A DNA stretch of 64,000 nt from Thioclava electrotropha (GTDB taxonomy: Bacteria; Pseudomonadota; Alphaproteobacteria; Rhodobacterales; Rhodobacteraceae). Within the stretch, counting starts at the first letter, position 1. The number at the start of each line of letters is the position of its first letter. A program made the position numbers and the translations under genes. The notes beneath the pieces are model-generated. The model made no database searches. It was not told the DNA's origin and worked only from the letters and a program-made list of their open reading frames with translations. Shown one piece after another: positions 42,633 to 50,763 of this stretch. Location: assembly GCF_002085925.2 (NCBI RefSeq), contig NZ_CP053562.1:2336001-2400000 (forward strand). The letters run 5' to 3'.

Positions 42633-44430
42633 GGCCCCGAAATTCCGTATCCGCCGCGATGGTCCGGTGATCACGGGGAGCGATGGCTCGCTGCAACTGG
42701 GCGCCATGCCGCTGCAATCGGGCGCGGGCTACGCCGCCTCCGAGGCGGCCACGCCGCGCGCTTCCAACGCCTCGGCGGCCTCCGCTGCGCAAAGCGCGCC
42801 CTCCGCGGAGACGCCGCAGCCGCAACGGCAGCGCAAGCCGCACCCGCAGCGCCAGCCGGACGATCCGTCCAACCTGTTCGAGCCGCAGGATGACGGGTTC
42901 GGTGATCAGAAATTCCCGACCGCAGGACAGACCGACTCCGAGGTGATCGACGCGGGCCAGCGCACCCCCGAGGAAGAAATCGACGCGATCCGCGCCGAGG
43001 GGCTGACCGGCCGCCAGTTGCGCCTCGCGCGCCGCATGGCACAGAAACACGGCGTTCAGGCCAGTTCCGATTTCGAGGCCGTGCTGCTTCTGCGCCGCCG
43101 CGGGATCGACCCGTTCGACCGCTCGAATATCGTGGCGCTGGTGAAACCCGGCGAGGCGGAAGCGACCTCGCGGGCGCTGGCGCGCACCGACGGGCCGGGC
43201 GCCGATACCCGCGTGAACCTGCCGCAGACGATCAAGCAGGGTCAGGTCCCCTCCACCGAGGTGATGAACGCGGATCGCCGCGCCGCCGAGATCCTGCGCA
43301 TCCAACGCGATATCGCCAAACGCCGCCGCCGCAAGCTGATGCTGCTGGGCGCGCGGCTGGGCTTCTTCGTGGTGCTGCCGACGCTGATGGCCGCCTATTA
43401 CTACTTCGCGATGGCCACGCCGATGTATGCGACGAAATCGGCCTTCGTGATCCAGAAAGCCGAAGGGATGGGCAATTCCGGGCTGGGCTCGCTGTTTTCG
43501 GGCACGCAGCTCGCCACCAATCAGGACTCGGTCACGGTGCAGTCCTATCTGCAATCGCGCGACGCGATGAAGCGGCTCGACCGCGATCAGGGGTTCAAGC
43601 AGATCTTCGAGGATCAGAGCATAGACCCGCTGCAGCGGCTGCCGGAAAACGCGACCGACGAGCAGGCCTACCGGCTCTATTCCAAGATGGTGCAGATCGG
43701 CTACGACCCCTCCGAGGGCATCGTGAAGATGGAAGTGGTCGCCCCCGATCCGGCGAAATCGCAGAAATTCTCCGAGTCGCTGATCTCCTATGCCGAACAG
43801 CAGGTGGACCAGCTGACCTCGCGGCTGCGCGACGACCAGATGAAGGGCGCGCGCGAAAGCTATGAGGATGCCGAGGCCAAGGTCTTCGCGGCACAATCCA
43901 AGGTGCAGCAGCTGCAGGAAAAGGTCGGCGTGCTCGATCCCGTTAGCGAAAATTCGATGGTGATGGGTCAGGTCGCCAATCTCGAAAACCAGTTGCAGCA
44001 GAAACGTCTCGAACTGGGACAGCTGCTCGACAATCCGCGGCCCAATCAGGCGCGGGTCGCGGGCGTGCAGGGCGACATCAAGCGCATTCAGGCGCTTCTC
44101 GACACCACGCGCGGCCAGCTGACGACCGCGCGGCAGTCCACGGGGGGCGAGTCGCTTGCTGCCGTCACCGGCCAGCTGCAGATCGCTCAGGGCGAGTTGC
44201 AGACCCGGCAGATGCTGCTGTCGGCGGCCGCCCAGCAGATGGAAACCGCCCGGATCGAGGCCAACAAGCAGGTGCGCTATCTGGAGATGGGCGTGCGCCC
44301 CGTCGCCCCGGACGAGCCCACCTATCCGCGCGCTTTCGAGAACACGCTGTTGGCTTTCCTGATCTTCTCGGGCATCTATCTGATGCTGTCGCTCACAGCT
44401 TCGGTCCTGCGCGAGCAGGTCTCGAGCTGA
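42616..44430 (+). CDS. kpsE: KpsE/BexC-like capsule export inner-membrane protein with a long N-terminal extension
   Basis: The 604-residue product has a low-complexity, Ala/Pro/Gln-rich first part (about 1-110), then a conserved-looking segment of about 65 residues (GLTGRQLRLARRMAQKHGVQ) and a basic linker. One membrane helix (about 241-264), a long periplasmic coiled coil (about 345-555) and a C-terminal helix (about 578-597) follow, the KpsE/Wzz-like arrangement. It bridges the ABC exporter and the outer-membrane channel. Family members usually start just before the first helix, so the 240-residue cytoplasmic addition is unusual. The start overlaps kpsT by 17 bases. Confidence 0.88.
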   Translation: MTTSPKAPKFRIRRDGPVITGSDGSLQLGAMPLQSGAGYAASEAATPRASNASAASAAQSAPSAETPQPQRQRKPHPQRQPDDPSNLFEPQDDGFGDQKFPTAGQTDSEVIDAGQRTPEEEIDAIRAEGLTGRQLRLARRMAQKHGVQASSDFEAVLLLRRRGIDPFDRSNIVALVKPGEAEATSRALARTDGPGADTRVNLPQTIKQGQVPSTEVMNADRRAAEILRIQRDIAKRRRRKLMLLGARLGFFVVLPTLMAAYYYFAMATPMYATKSAFVIQKAEGMGNSGLGSLFSGTQLATNQDSVTVQSYLQSRDAMKRLDRDQGFKQIFEDQSIDPLQRLPENATDEQAYRLYSKMVQIGYDPSEGIVKMEVVAPDPAKSQKFSESLISYAEQQVDQLTSRLRDDQMKGARESYEDAEAKVFAAQSKVQQLQEKVGVLDPVSENSMVMGQVANLENQLQQKRLELGQLLDNPRPNQARVAGVQGDIKRIQALLDTTRGQLTTARQSTGGESLAAVTGQLQIAQGELQTRQMLLSAAAQQMETARIEANKQVRYLEMGVRPVAPDEPTYPRAFENTLLAFLIFSGIYLMLSLTASVLREQVSS

Positions 44431-44467
44431 TCCCTGAGCGGCCCGTCACGAGGCTGCGGAGAGAGAT

Positions 44468-45301
44468 ATGAAAGACGTGAAAATCGGCGGGCTGACCGTC
44501 TCGAACGACCGCCCGCTGACGGTGATCGCGGGGCCCTGCCAGCTGGAAAGCCGCGACCATGCGATGATGATCGCGAAGGAAATGGCCCGCGCCTGCGATC
44601 AGGCCGGTGCGCAGTTCATCTTCAAGGCCAGCTACGACAAGGCCAACCGCACCAGCCTCAAAGGCAAGCGCGGCCTCGGCATCGAGGCGGGTCTGAAGAT
44701 CCTCGAAGAGGTGCGCGCCGAGATCGGCTGCCCGGTGCTGACCGACATCCACGACGCCGAGCAGGCCCGCATCGCGGGCGCCGTGGTCGACGTGATCCAG
44801 ATCCCGGCCTTCCTGTGCCGCCAGACCGATCTGCTGCTGGCGGCGGGCGACACCGGCTGCGTGGTGAACATCAAGAAGGGCCAATTCCTCGCGCCGTGGG
44901 ACATGCCGAACGTGGCCGACAAGGTTGCCTCGACGGGCAACGAAAACATCCTGCTGACCGAGCGCGGCACGTCGTTTGGCTACAACACGCTGGTCGCCGA
45001 TATGCGCGGCCTGCCCGAGATGGCCAAGACCGGCTACCCGGTGATCATGGACGCCACTCATTCTGTGCAACAGCCCGGCGGTCAGGGCGGCTCCTCGGGC
45101 GGTCAGCGCGAATTCGCGCCGGTGATGGCGCGGGCCGCTGTCAGCCTCGGGATTGCGGGGGTGTTCATCGAAACTCATGAAGCGCCCGACACCGCGCCGT
45201 CGGACGGGCCGAACATGATCCCGCTGAACCAGATGCCGAAGCTGGTGCAGACCCTGATGGAGTTCGACCGGATCGCCAAGGACGACCCGATCCGGCTGTA
45301 A
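44468..45301 (+). CDS. kdsA: 3-deoxy-8-phosphooctulonate (Kdo-8-P) synthase
   Basis: The 277-residue aldolase joins PEP and arabinose-5-phosphate to give Kdo-8-phosphate for LPS and for the Kdo linker of group 2 capsules. It has TVIAGPCQLESRDHA at the start, FKASYDKANRTSLKG at about 46-60, and MDATHSVQQPGG near 197-208. Presence of Cys at residue 19 (GPCQLE) suggests a metal-dependent type, to be verified by alignment. It follows kpsE by 38 bases; a terminator follows. Confidence 0.96.
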   Translation: MKDVKIGGLTVSNDRPLTVIAGPCQLESRDHAMMIAKEMARACDQAGAQFIFKASYDKANRTSLKGKRGLGIEAGLKILEEVRAEIGCPVLTDIHDAEQARIAGAVVDVIQIPAFLCRQTDLLLAAGDTGCVVNIKKGQFLAPWDMPNVADKVASTGNENILLTERGTSFGYNTLVADMRGLPEMAKTGYPVIMDATHSVQQPGGQGGSSGGQREFAPVMARAAVSLGIAGVFIETHEAPDTAPSDGPNMIPLNQMPKLVQTLMEFDRIAKDDPIRL

Positions 45302-45314
45302 GCGCCCATGGAAA

Positions 45315-45341
45315 AGGGCGCGCGAGAGACCCGCGCGCCCT
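45315..45341. terminator. Terminator between kdsA and FAH gene
   Basis: AGGGCGCGCG (45315-45324) and CGCGCGCCCT (45332-45341) form a ten-base stem with a seven-base loop, in the gap between convergent genes. T-tracts are weak on both sides. Confidence 0.62.
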
Positions 45342-45362
45342 GCCCTGTTCTTTGCGGTCGGA

Positions 45363-46208
45363 TCAGGCGTCGGCGACGACCTCGGCGCGCTGCTTGCCTA
45401 GACCTTCGATCTCCAGCTCCACCACGTCGCCCGGACGCAGGAAGCGCGGCGTCTCCATCCCCATCGCGACGCCCGGAGGGGTGCCGGTCGAGATCACGTC
45501 GCCCGGATGCAGCGTCATGAACTGCGACAGATAGCTCACCAGCGTCTTCACCCCGAAGACCATCGTCTCGGTCGAGCCGTTCTGCATCACCTCGCCATTC
45601 ACGCTCAGCTTCATCGCCAGCTTCTGCGGGTCGGCTACCGCGTCGCGCGTCACCAGATACGGGCCGAGCGGGCCGAAGCTGTCGCAACTCTTGCCCTTGG
45701 TCCACTGGCCCGCGCGATCCTTCTGATAGCTGCGCTCGGAGACGTCATTGGCGAGCACGAACCCCGCGACGTAATCCATCGCATCCTCTTCCGAGACGTA
45801 TTTCGCGGGCTTGCCGATCACGATGCCCAGCTCGACCTCCCAGTCGGTCTGCTCGGAGCCGCGCGGCAGCACGATCGGATCGTTCGGCCCTTGGATCGCG
45901 GAGGTGGCCTTCATGAAGATCAGCGGCTCGGGCGGCACCTGCGCGCCGGATTCTGCCGCGTGATCGGCATAGTTCAACCCGATGCAGATCATCTTGCCGA
46001 TCCCGGCCACCGGCGCGCCCAGACGCGTGCCTTCGGGCACGACGGGCAGCTCCGACGCATCGAGCGAGCCGATCGCGGCCAGCCCGTCATCCGAGAGCAC
46101 CGCGCCCCCGATATCGGCCACCTGCCCCGACAGATCGCGGATCACGCCCTGATCGTCCATCAGCCCCGGCTTCTCGGCCCCGATCAGCCCATGACGCAGA
46201 AGTTTCAT
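45363..46208 (-). CDS. Fumarylacetoacetate hydrolase (FAH) family protein
   Basis: The 281-residue product has an N-terminal cap domain (about 1-68) and the FAH fold. GKMICIGLNYADHAAESG opens it; the metal ligands lie in DWEVELGIVIG (the Glu pair) and FVLANDVSERSYQ (Asp). It would cleave a C-C bond in a beta-diketo or ureidoglycolate-like substrate using Mg or Mn. Specific substrate is unknown; members called ureidoglycolate lyase or acylpyruvase look the same. It is transcribed alone. Confidence 0.88.
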   Translation of the reverse strand: MKLLRHGLIGAEKPGLMDDQGVIRDLSGQVADIGGAVLSDDGLAAIGSLDASELPVVPEGTRLGAPVAGIGKMICIGLNYADHAAESGAQVPPEPLIFMKATSAIQGPNDPIVLPRGSEQTDWEVELGIVIGKPAKYVSEEDAMDYVAGFVLANDVSERSYQKDRAGQWTKGKSCDSFGPLGPYLVTRDAVADPQKLAMKLSVNGEVMQNGSTETMVFGVKTLVSYLSQFMTLHPGDVISTGTPPGVAMGMETPRFLRPGDVVELEIEGLGKQRAEVVADA

Positions 46209-46268
46209 GTGATGTCCTCCTTCATTTTGGCGGCATCAAGCCCGTGCCGCGGCGAAGATGCAAGGGCG

Positions 46269-46598
46269 TCAGCGGACATGCAGGATGAAAATCCCGAGCA
46301 GAACCATGAGCGCGATCACCAGCGCGAAGAGCAGCAGATCGGGCCAGTTGGTGCCTTTTTCGTCCGGCGGTTCGTCGGAGTCGATCAGGGCGCGCAGCAT
46401 CCGCATCCGCACGAAGGCGAGGATCACCACCACCCCGCCGCTCAGCACCATCGCGAGATCGGACCAGCCGGGAATATCCGCCCGGGTCAGCTTGGCAGCC
46501 GTCAGCCCGACGCCGACGATCGCGATGGCCGTGCGCAGCCAGGCCAGAAAGGTCCGCTCATTCGCGGCGTGATCCTTGAAATTCTCCTTCGCAGCCAC
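46269..46598 (-). CDS. DUF202/YidH-family membrane protein
   Basis: The 109-residue protein has three membrane helices. The N-terminus FKDHAANERTFLAWLRTAIA carries the R-T-x-L-A-W-x-R-T signature of DUF202. Function is unknown. It lies 60 bases before the FAH gene on the same strand. Confidence 0.88.
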   Translation of the reverse strand: MAAKENFKDHAANERTFLAWLRTAIAIVGVGLTAAKLTRADIPGWSDLAMVLSGGVVVILAFVRMRMLRALIDSDEPPDEKGTNWPDLLLFALVIALMVLLGIFILHVR

Positions 46599-47241
46599 TG
46601 TCGTCCCTGCCTTTCAATTGCATCGTTCGCGGCGCGTCGCAGGCATCCCCGAGAAGCTACCCGCCTCGCCGTTCCTGCACCAGAATCGCGCTGAGGCCCC
46701 GCCCGGTTCCCCGCCCGGGTCCTCGGCTCCGAAATCAGCGCACCACCCGGCCCTCTTGGAACTTTGGCCCACGCTTCAACCCGTCTCACGGCAAACGTGA
46801 GGCACGGATCACGCGTTCGTTGCCGCGATCAGCGCTCCGGGAGCGCCTCGCGAGCATCTCACGATGCCATTTTCGCTAGTAAAACAAGCCGCGCCCGGCG
46901 CGCGCGCTTTCCGCGCAGGACGGCGCGGCGCGGGCCTAGTTCAACCAAATTCATCATCGCGTGAGGTGAGGTGGTCGCGCCCCCGTGACTGCACCATCCT
47001 TAGCGTTCGCGAACATAAGGCCCCGCGCCACATGGTCGTGATCGTCCCTGAGCGGGGGTCGGAGCGCCCGACATCTGCACATATCTGAATGTTTGGGAAC
47101 CGGTCACTCCGCCGTGCATTGTTCGTGAAAGAGACGTGAAAACAAACCGACCAACCGGGCTAAAGGGAGAATGGAACAGTGACGAGCATCCACGCGTCGC
47201 ACCGGCTCGGCCCGGGTCAAGTCTGACACCGGAGCCAGCCT
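46599..47241. other. Intergenic region upstream of the cbb3-type operon
   Basis: There is no convincing gene in this 643-base stretch; open frames within it are short and lack coding character. It holds a ten-base palindrome, GTTCGCGAAC, at 47005-47014. I searched for TTGAT-N4-ATCAA and found no FNR box. A promoter for ccoN was not recognised. Confidence 0.6.
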
Positions 47242-48816
47242 ATGCAAATCACCGAAACGCTCGGCCTGCTGCTCGCGCTCAGCTTCGTCATCTCGCTTCT
47301 GGCGTTGACGATCCTGATCTGGGCGATCGCGAACAAGCAGGTCCACACGCCAGACGCCGATGACGCGCGGACCATTTTCGAGCCCGGCGAGGGCGCGGAT
47401 ATCGACTATCCCGACAAGCCCCACCATTTCGACACCGCCCGCAGCGGCATCGACGCGAATTCCTCCAGCGTCGTGATGTGGCTCATCGCGGCGGCGGTGT
47501 TCTGGCTGATCTACGGCTCGCTGCACGGGCTGGCCGCCTCGCTCGAACTCCACCTGCCCGACCTGATGTCGGGGACCGCGCAGATGACCTTCGGGCGGAT
47601 GCGCACGGTCCACCTGAACTCGGTCGCCTATGGCTGGGCGAGCCAGGGCGGGCTTGCGGCCGTGTGCTGGATCATCCCGCGCATCTTCCGCACCAACCTG
47701 CGTATGACGGGCCTGCTGAAACTCGGCATCGTGCTGTGGAATATCGGTCTCGCGGCGGGCGTTCTGGCCATCGCGAACGGCTGGACCGACGGTCTCGAAT
47801 GGCTCGAGATCCCGTGGCAGATCGACATCATCCTCGCCGCCGGCGCGGCGTGCTTCGTGGCCCCGCTGATCGCGACCGCGAAGAACCGCAACGTCCATCA
47901 CATCTATGTCTCGGGCTGGTACTTCCTCGCGGGCGTGCTGTGGTTCCCGGTGCTCTTCATCGTCGCCAACATCCCCGGCGTCCATCACGGCGTCGAGCAG
48001 GCCACGATGAACTGGTGGTATGCCCACAACGTGCTGGGCCTGTGGCTGACGCCGCTGGGCGTTGGCACGGCCTATTACTTTATCCCGAAAATCATCGGCA
48101 AACCGGTCTATTCCTACGCACTGTCGCTGGTGGGCTTCTGGGCGCTGGCGCTGTTCTACAGCCAGGTCGGCATCCACCACCTGATCGGCGGCCCCGTCCC
48201 CACCTGGCTGGTGACGCTTTCGGTCGTGCATTCGGTGATGATGTTCGTCCCCGTCATCGCGGTGGCGATCAACCAGCACGTCACGGTGGCGAGCAACCTC
48301 TGGGCGCTCAAGGAGTCGATGCCGCTGCGCTTCATCTCCTTCGGGGCGGTGATGTACACGCTGGCCTCGTTCCAGGGCTCGATCGAGGCGCTGCGCTCGG
48401 TCAACACGATCACCCACTTCACCCATTACACGGTGGCGCACGCACACCTGGGCGCCTATGCCTTCGTGTCGCTGGTGCTGATGGGCGCGATCTACCAGAT
48501 CGTGCCGCGCGCAACGGGCAAATACTGGCCCTTCCCGCGCATGATCGCATGGCACTTCTGGCTGAACGTGATCGGCTTTGCCGTCTACTTCTTCTCGCTG
48601 ACCATCGGCGGCATCCTGCAGGGCCTCGCCCAGCTCGATGCGACCAAGCCCTTCGCCGACAGCGTGATCCTGCTCAAGCCCTATCTCGAAGGCCGCTCGC
48701 TCGGCGGCGGGCTGATGACGCTGGGCCACGTGCTGCTGGCGATCAACCTCATCGCAATCGGCTTCGCCAAGAAGACCCGTGAGACCGAAACCGAAAACAT
48801 GGTGGCTGCAGAATGA
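47242..48816 (+). CDS. ccoN: cbb3-type cytochrome c oxidase subunit I
   Basis: The 524-residue heme-copper oxidase subunit has at least 12 membrane helices. Low-spin heme ligands: His124 (RMRTVHLNS) and His402. High-spin heme ligand: His400 in HYTVAHAHLG. Copper B: His262 (WWYAHNVLG) and His312-313 (SQVGIHH), with Tyr306 as the cbb3-type cross-linked tyrosine. It reduces oxygen to water at the cytoplasmic membrane. An N-terminal part of some 70 residues, including an extra helix (about 5-30) and an acidic stretch, precedes the first core helix, longer than usual. RBS GGAGCC is just before the ATG at 47242. Confidence 0.93.
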   Translation: MQITETLGLLLALSFVISLLALTILIWAIANKQVHTPDADDARTIFEPGEGADIDYPDKPHHFDTARSGIDANSSSVVMWLIAAAVFWLIYGSLHGLAASLELHLPDLMSGTAQMTFGRMRTVHLNSVAYGWASQGGLAAVCWIIPRIFRTNLRMTGLLKLGIVLWNIGLAAGVLAIANGWTDGLEWLEIPWQIDIILAAGAACFVAPLIATAKNRNVHHIYVSGWYFLAGVLWFPVLFIVANIPGVHHGVEQATMNWWYAHNVLGLWLTPLGVGTAYYFIPKIIGKPVYSYALSLVGFWALALFYSQVGIHHLIGGPVPTWLVTLSVVHSVMMFVPVIAVAINQHVTVASNLWALKESMPLRFISFGAVMYTLASFQGSIEALRSVNTITHFTHYTVAHAHLGAYAFVSLVLMGAIYQIVPRATGKYWPFPRMIAWHFWLNVIGFAVYFFSLTIGGILQGLAQLDATKPFADSVILLKPYLEGRSLGGGLMTLGHVLLAINLIAIGFAKKTRETETENMVAAE

Positions 48817-49466
48817 ACCGCTATCTTCCTCTCGCAATCACGGCGCTGGCGATCCTAGCGCTCGCGACCCTGTTCCTGGTGATCGCGCCGGGCATGCAGA
48901 TCAGCGCGCAAGGCCCGTCGCAGGGGCTCAAACCCTACACCGAGGCCGAGGCGCGCGGACGTGCCGTCTATGTCTCGATGGGCTGCCTCTACTGCCACTC
49001 GCAGCAGCCGCGCTCGCTGGCGCAGGCCCCCGATGCCGAACGTGGCTGGGGCCGGGCCTCGGTCGCGGGCGACTATGCCTATGACGACCCCCACCAGCTG
49101 GGCACGATGCGCACCGGGCCGGACCTGATGGATATCGGCGACCGCCTGCCCTCGCAGGCCTGGCAGCTGACCCACCTCTACCAGCCCCGCGCCATCGCGA
49201 GCTGGTCGATCATGCCCGCCTATCCCTACCTCTTCGAGCATAAGGACAAGGCCGGGCCCGACGATGTGGTGGTCAAGCTGCCCGCGCAATACGCGCCGAA
49301 ATCCGGTGTGATCGTGGCCAAGCAGGATGCGCTCGACCTCGTGACCTATCTGCAGGGTATGAAGCGCCAATACGCCCCGCCGAAGGACGGCCTGCGCGAC
49401 AACGGCTACGCGCTGATCGCCGAGAAGCAACGCGACGCGACCGATGCCACCACGGCCTCGAACTGA
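48813..49466 (+). CDS. ccoO: cbb3-type oxidase subunit II, monoheme cytochrome c (CcoO-like)
   Basis: The 217-residue product has an N-terminal membrane anchor (about 7-27) and a periplasmic domain with one heme site, CLYCH at about 58-62. The distal Met134 is in SWSIMPAYPYLF, the classic CcoO motif. It passes electrons to subunit I. The start overlaps the ccoN stop by four bases. Confidence 0.92.
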   Translation: MNRYLPLAITALAILALATLFLVIAPGMQISAQGPSQGLKPYTEAEARGRAVYVSMGCLYCHSQQPRSLAQAPDAERGWGRASVAGDYAYDDPHQLGTMRTGPDLMDIGDRLPSQAWQLTHLYQPRAIASWSIMPAYPYLFEHKDKAGPDDVVVKLPAQYAPKSGVIVAKQDALDLVTYLQGMKRQYAPPKDGLRDNGYALIAEKQRDATDATTASN

Positions 49467-49482
49467 GACCAGGGAGACAAGA

Positions 49483-50763
49483 ATGACCGATAAGAAACCC
49501 GATCCCCGGCGTCCCGACGAAAACTTCGAGCCGTTCGAGGAAACCCGCCGCATCCCGTGGCCCGTCTACTCAATCGCGATTGCCCTCGCGATCTGGGGGG
49601 TGATCATGCTGGTCCAGACCAGCACCGCCGTTCAGGTTGCCGACAAGACGCAAGAAGAGGTGGCGAAGGAGGATAGCACCAAACTCGCTCAGGCCGCCGC
49701 GCCCGATCTGGACGCGGGCAAGACGCTGTTCGCCGACAATTGCGCCACCTGCCACGGCGACGCGGGCGAAGGCGTGGCCGGCGCCTTCCCTCCGCTGCAC
49801 GGCTCGGATGTCGTGAAGCTGGGCGGCGCGAAAGCCGTGACCCATATCGGGATGCGCGGCATCGGAGGCAAGCTCAACGTCAATGGCGACGGCTATGAGG
49901 GCCAGATGCCCGCCTTCGGCTCGGTTCTCAGCGACACCGAAATCTCCGAAATCGCGTCCTATGTCGCGACCGGGCTCAATGACGACGCCAAGACGATCAG
50001 CGCCCCCGAGGTCGCCGATATCCGCAAGGTCGCCGGTGACAAGGACCCGTTCGATGGCGGGGCCGGGCTTGCCGGGCTGATCAACGACCTGCCCGCGCAG
50101 CCGAACTCCGAAGCGGCCGATCAGGGCGCCGATTCCGAGCGTGTCGCCCAGCTTGTGGGTCAGGGCACCGACACCGTCTGGGCCTGCGCAAGCTGCCACG
50201 GCGACAAAGGCGAGGGCATCGAGACCGTGCCGCGTCTGGCGGGCCTTCCGGCCCCCTATCTCGCCAAGCAGCTGCATGACTTCCAGAGAGGCACCCGGTT
50301 CAACGACTCGATGGCCTATGTCGCCAAGGGTCTCAGCGATCGCGAGATCGGCGAGCTGGCCAATTACTACGCGAGCATGAGCAGCCCCTCGGGCGCGAAA
50401 CCTGCGCTGCAGGGCGATCTCAAGCGCGGCGCGCAGCTCGCCAAACAGGGCGACTGGTCGATCGGCGTTCCGGCCTGCTTCACCTGTCACGGGCCCTCCG
50501 GCGTCGGCGTCGCGCCGAACTTCCCCGGGATCGCCGCGCAACAGCCCAGCTACGTCGCGCATCAGCTCGCGATGTGGGCGGGCGGCGCGCGCCATAACTC
50601 GCCGCTCGGCCTGATGGCGGGGATCGGCAAGGCGCTGAACGACTCCGATCGCCGCGCCGTGGCCGATTACCTCGCCTCGCTCGCGCCGATGCCGGCGATG
50701 GACAAAACCGAACTGGCCGCGATGGAGAGCAACATCCCGGTCCGTGAAGGAGTGGATCAATGA
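49483..50763 (+). CDS. Triheme c-type cytochrome with N-terminal membrane anchor (in the ccoP position)
   Basis: The 426-residue product has a charged, Pro-rich N-terminus (about 1-27), one membrane helix (about 28-45) and three CxxCH sites: CATCH at 87-91, CASCH at 235-239 and CFTCH at 332-336. The last two lie in a cytochrome c4-like tandem (LAGLPAPYLAKQL; IAAQQPSYVAHQL). Canonical CcoP has two hemes and two helices; this protein differs in heme number, topology and the c4-type pair. It should carry electrons from the periplasm to the CcoNO core. RBS AGGGAGACAAGA precedes the ATG at 49483. Confidence 0.88.
   Translation: MTDKKPDPRRPDENFEPFEETRRIPWPVYSIAIALAIWGVIMLVQTSTAVQVADKTQEEVAKEDSTKLAQAAAPDLDAGKTLFADNCATCHGDAGEGVAGAFPPLHGSDVVKLGGAKAVTHIGMRGIGGKLNVNGDGYEGQMPAFGSVLSDTEISEIASYVATGLNDDAKTISAPEVADIRKVAGDKDPFDGGAGLAGLINDLPAQPNSEAADQGADSERVAQLVGQGTDTVWACASCHGDKGEGIETVPRLAGLPAPYLAKQLHDFQRGTRFNDSMAYVAKGLSDREIGELANYYASMSSPSGAKPALQGDLKRGAQLAKQGDWSIGVPACFTCHGPSGVGVAPNFPGIAAQQPSYVAHQLAMWAGGARHNSPLGLMAGIGKALNDSDRRAVADYLASLAPMPAMDKTELAAMESNIPVREGVDQ

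Noticed and set aside
46599..47241. FNR box or small gene upstream of ccoN
   Set aside because: No TTGAT-N4-ATCAA was found by reading both strands, and the short open frames have no start signals.
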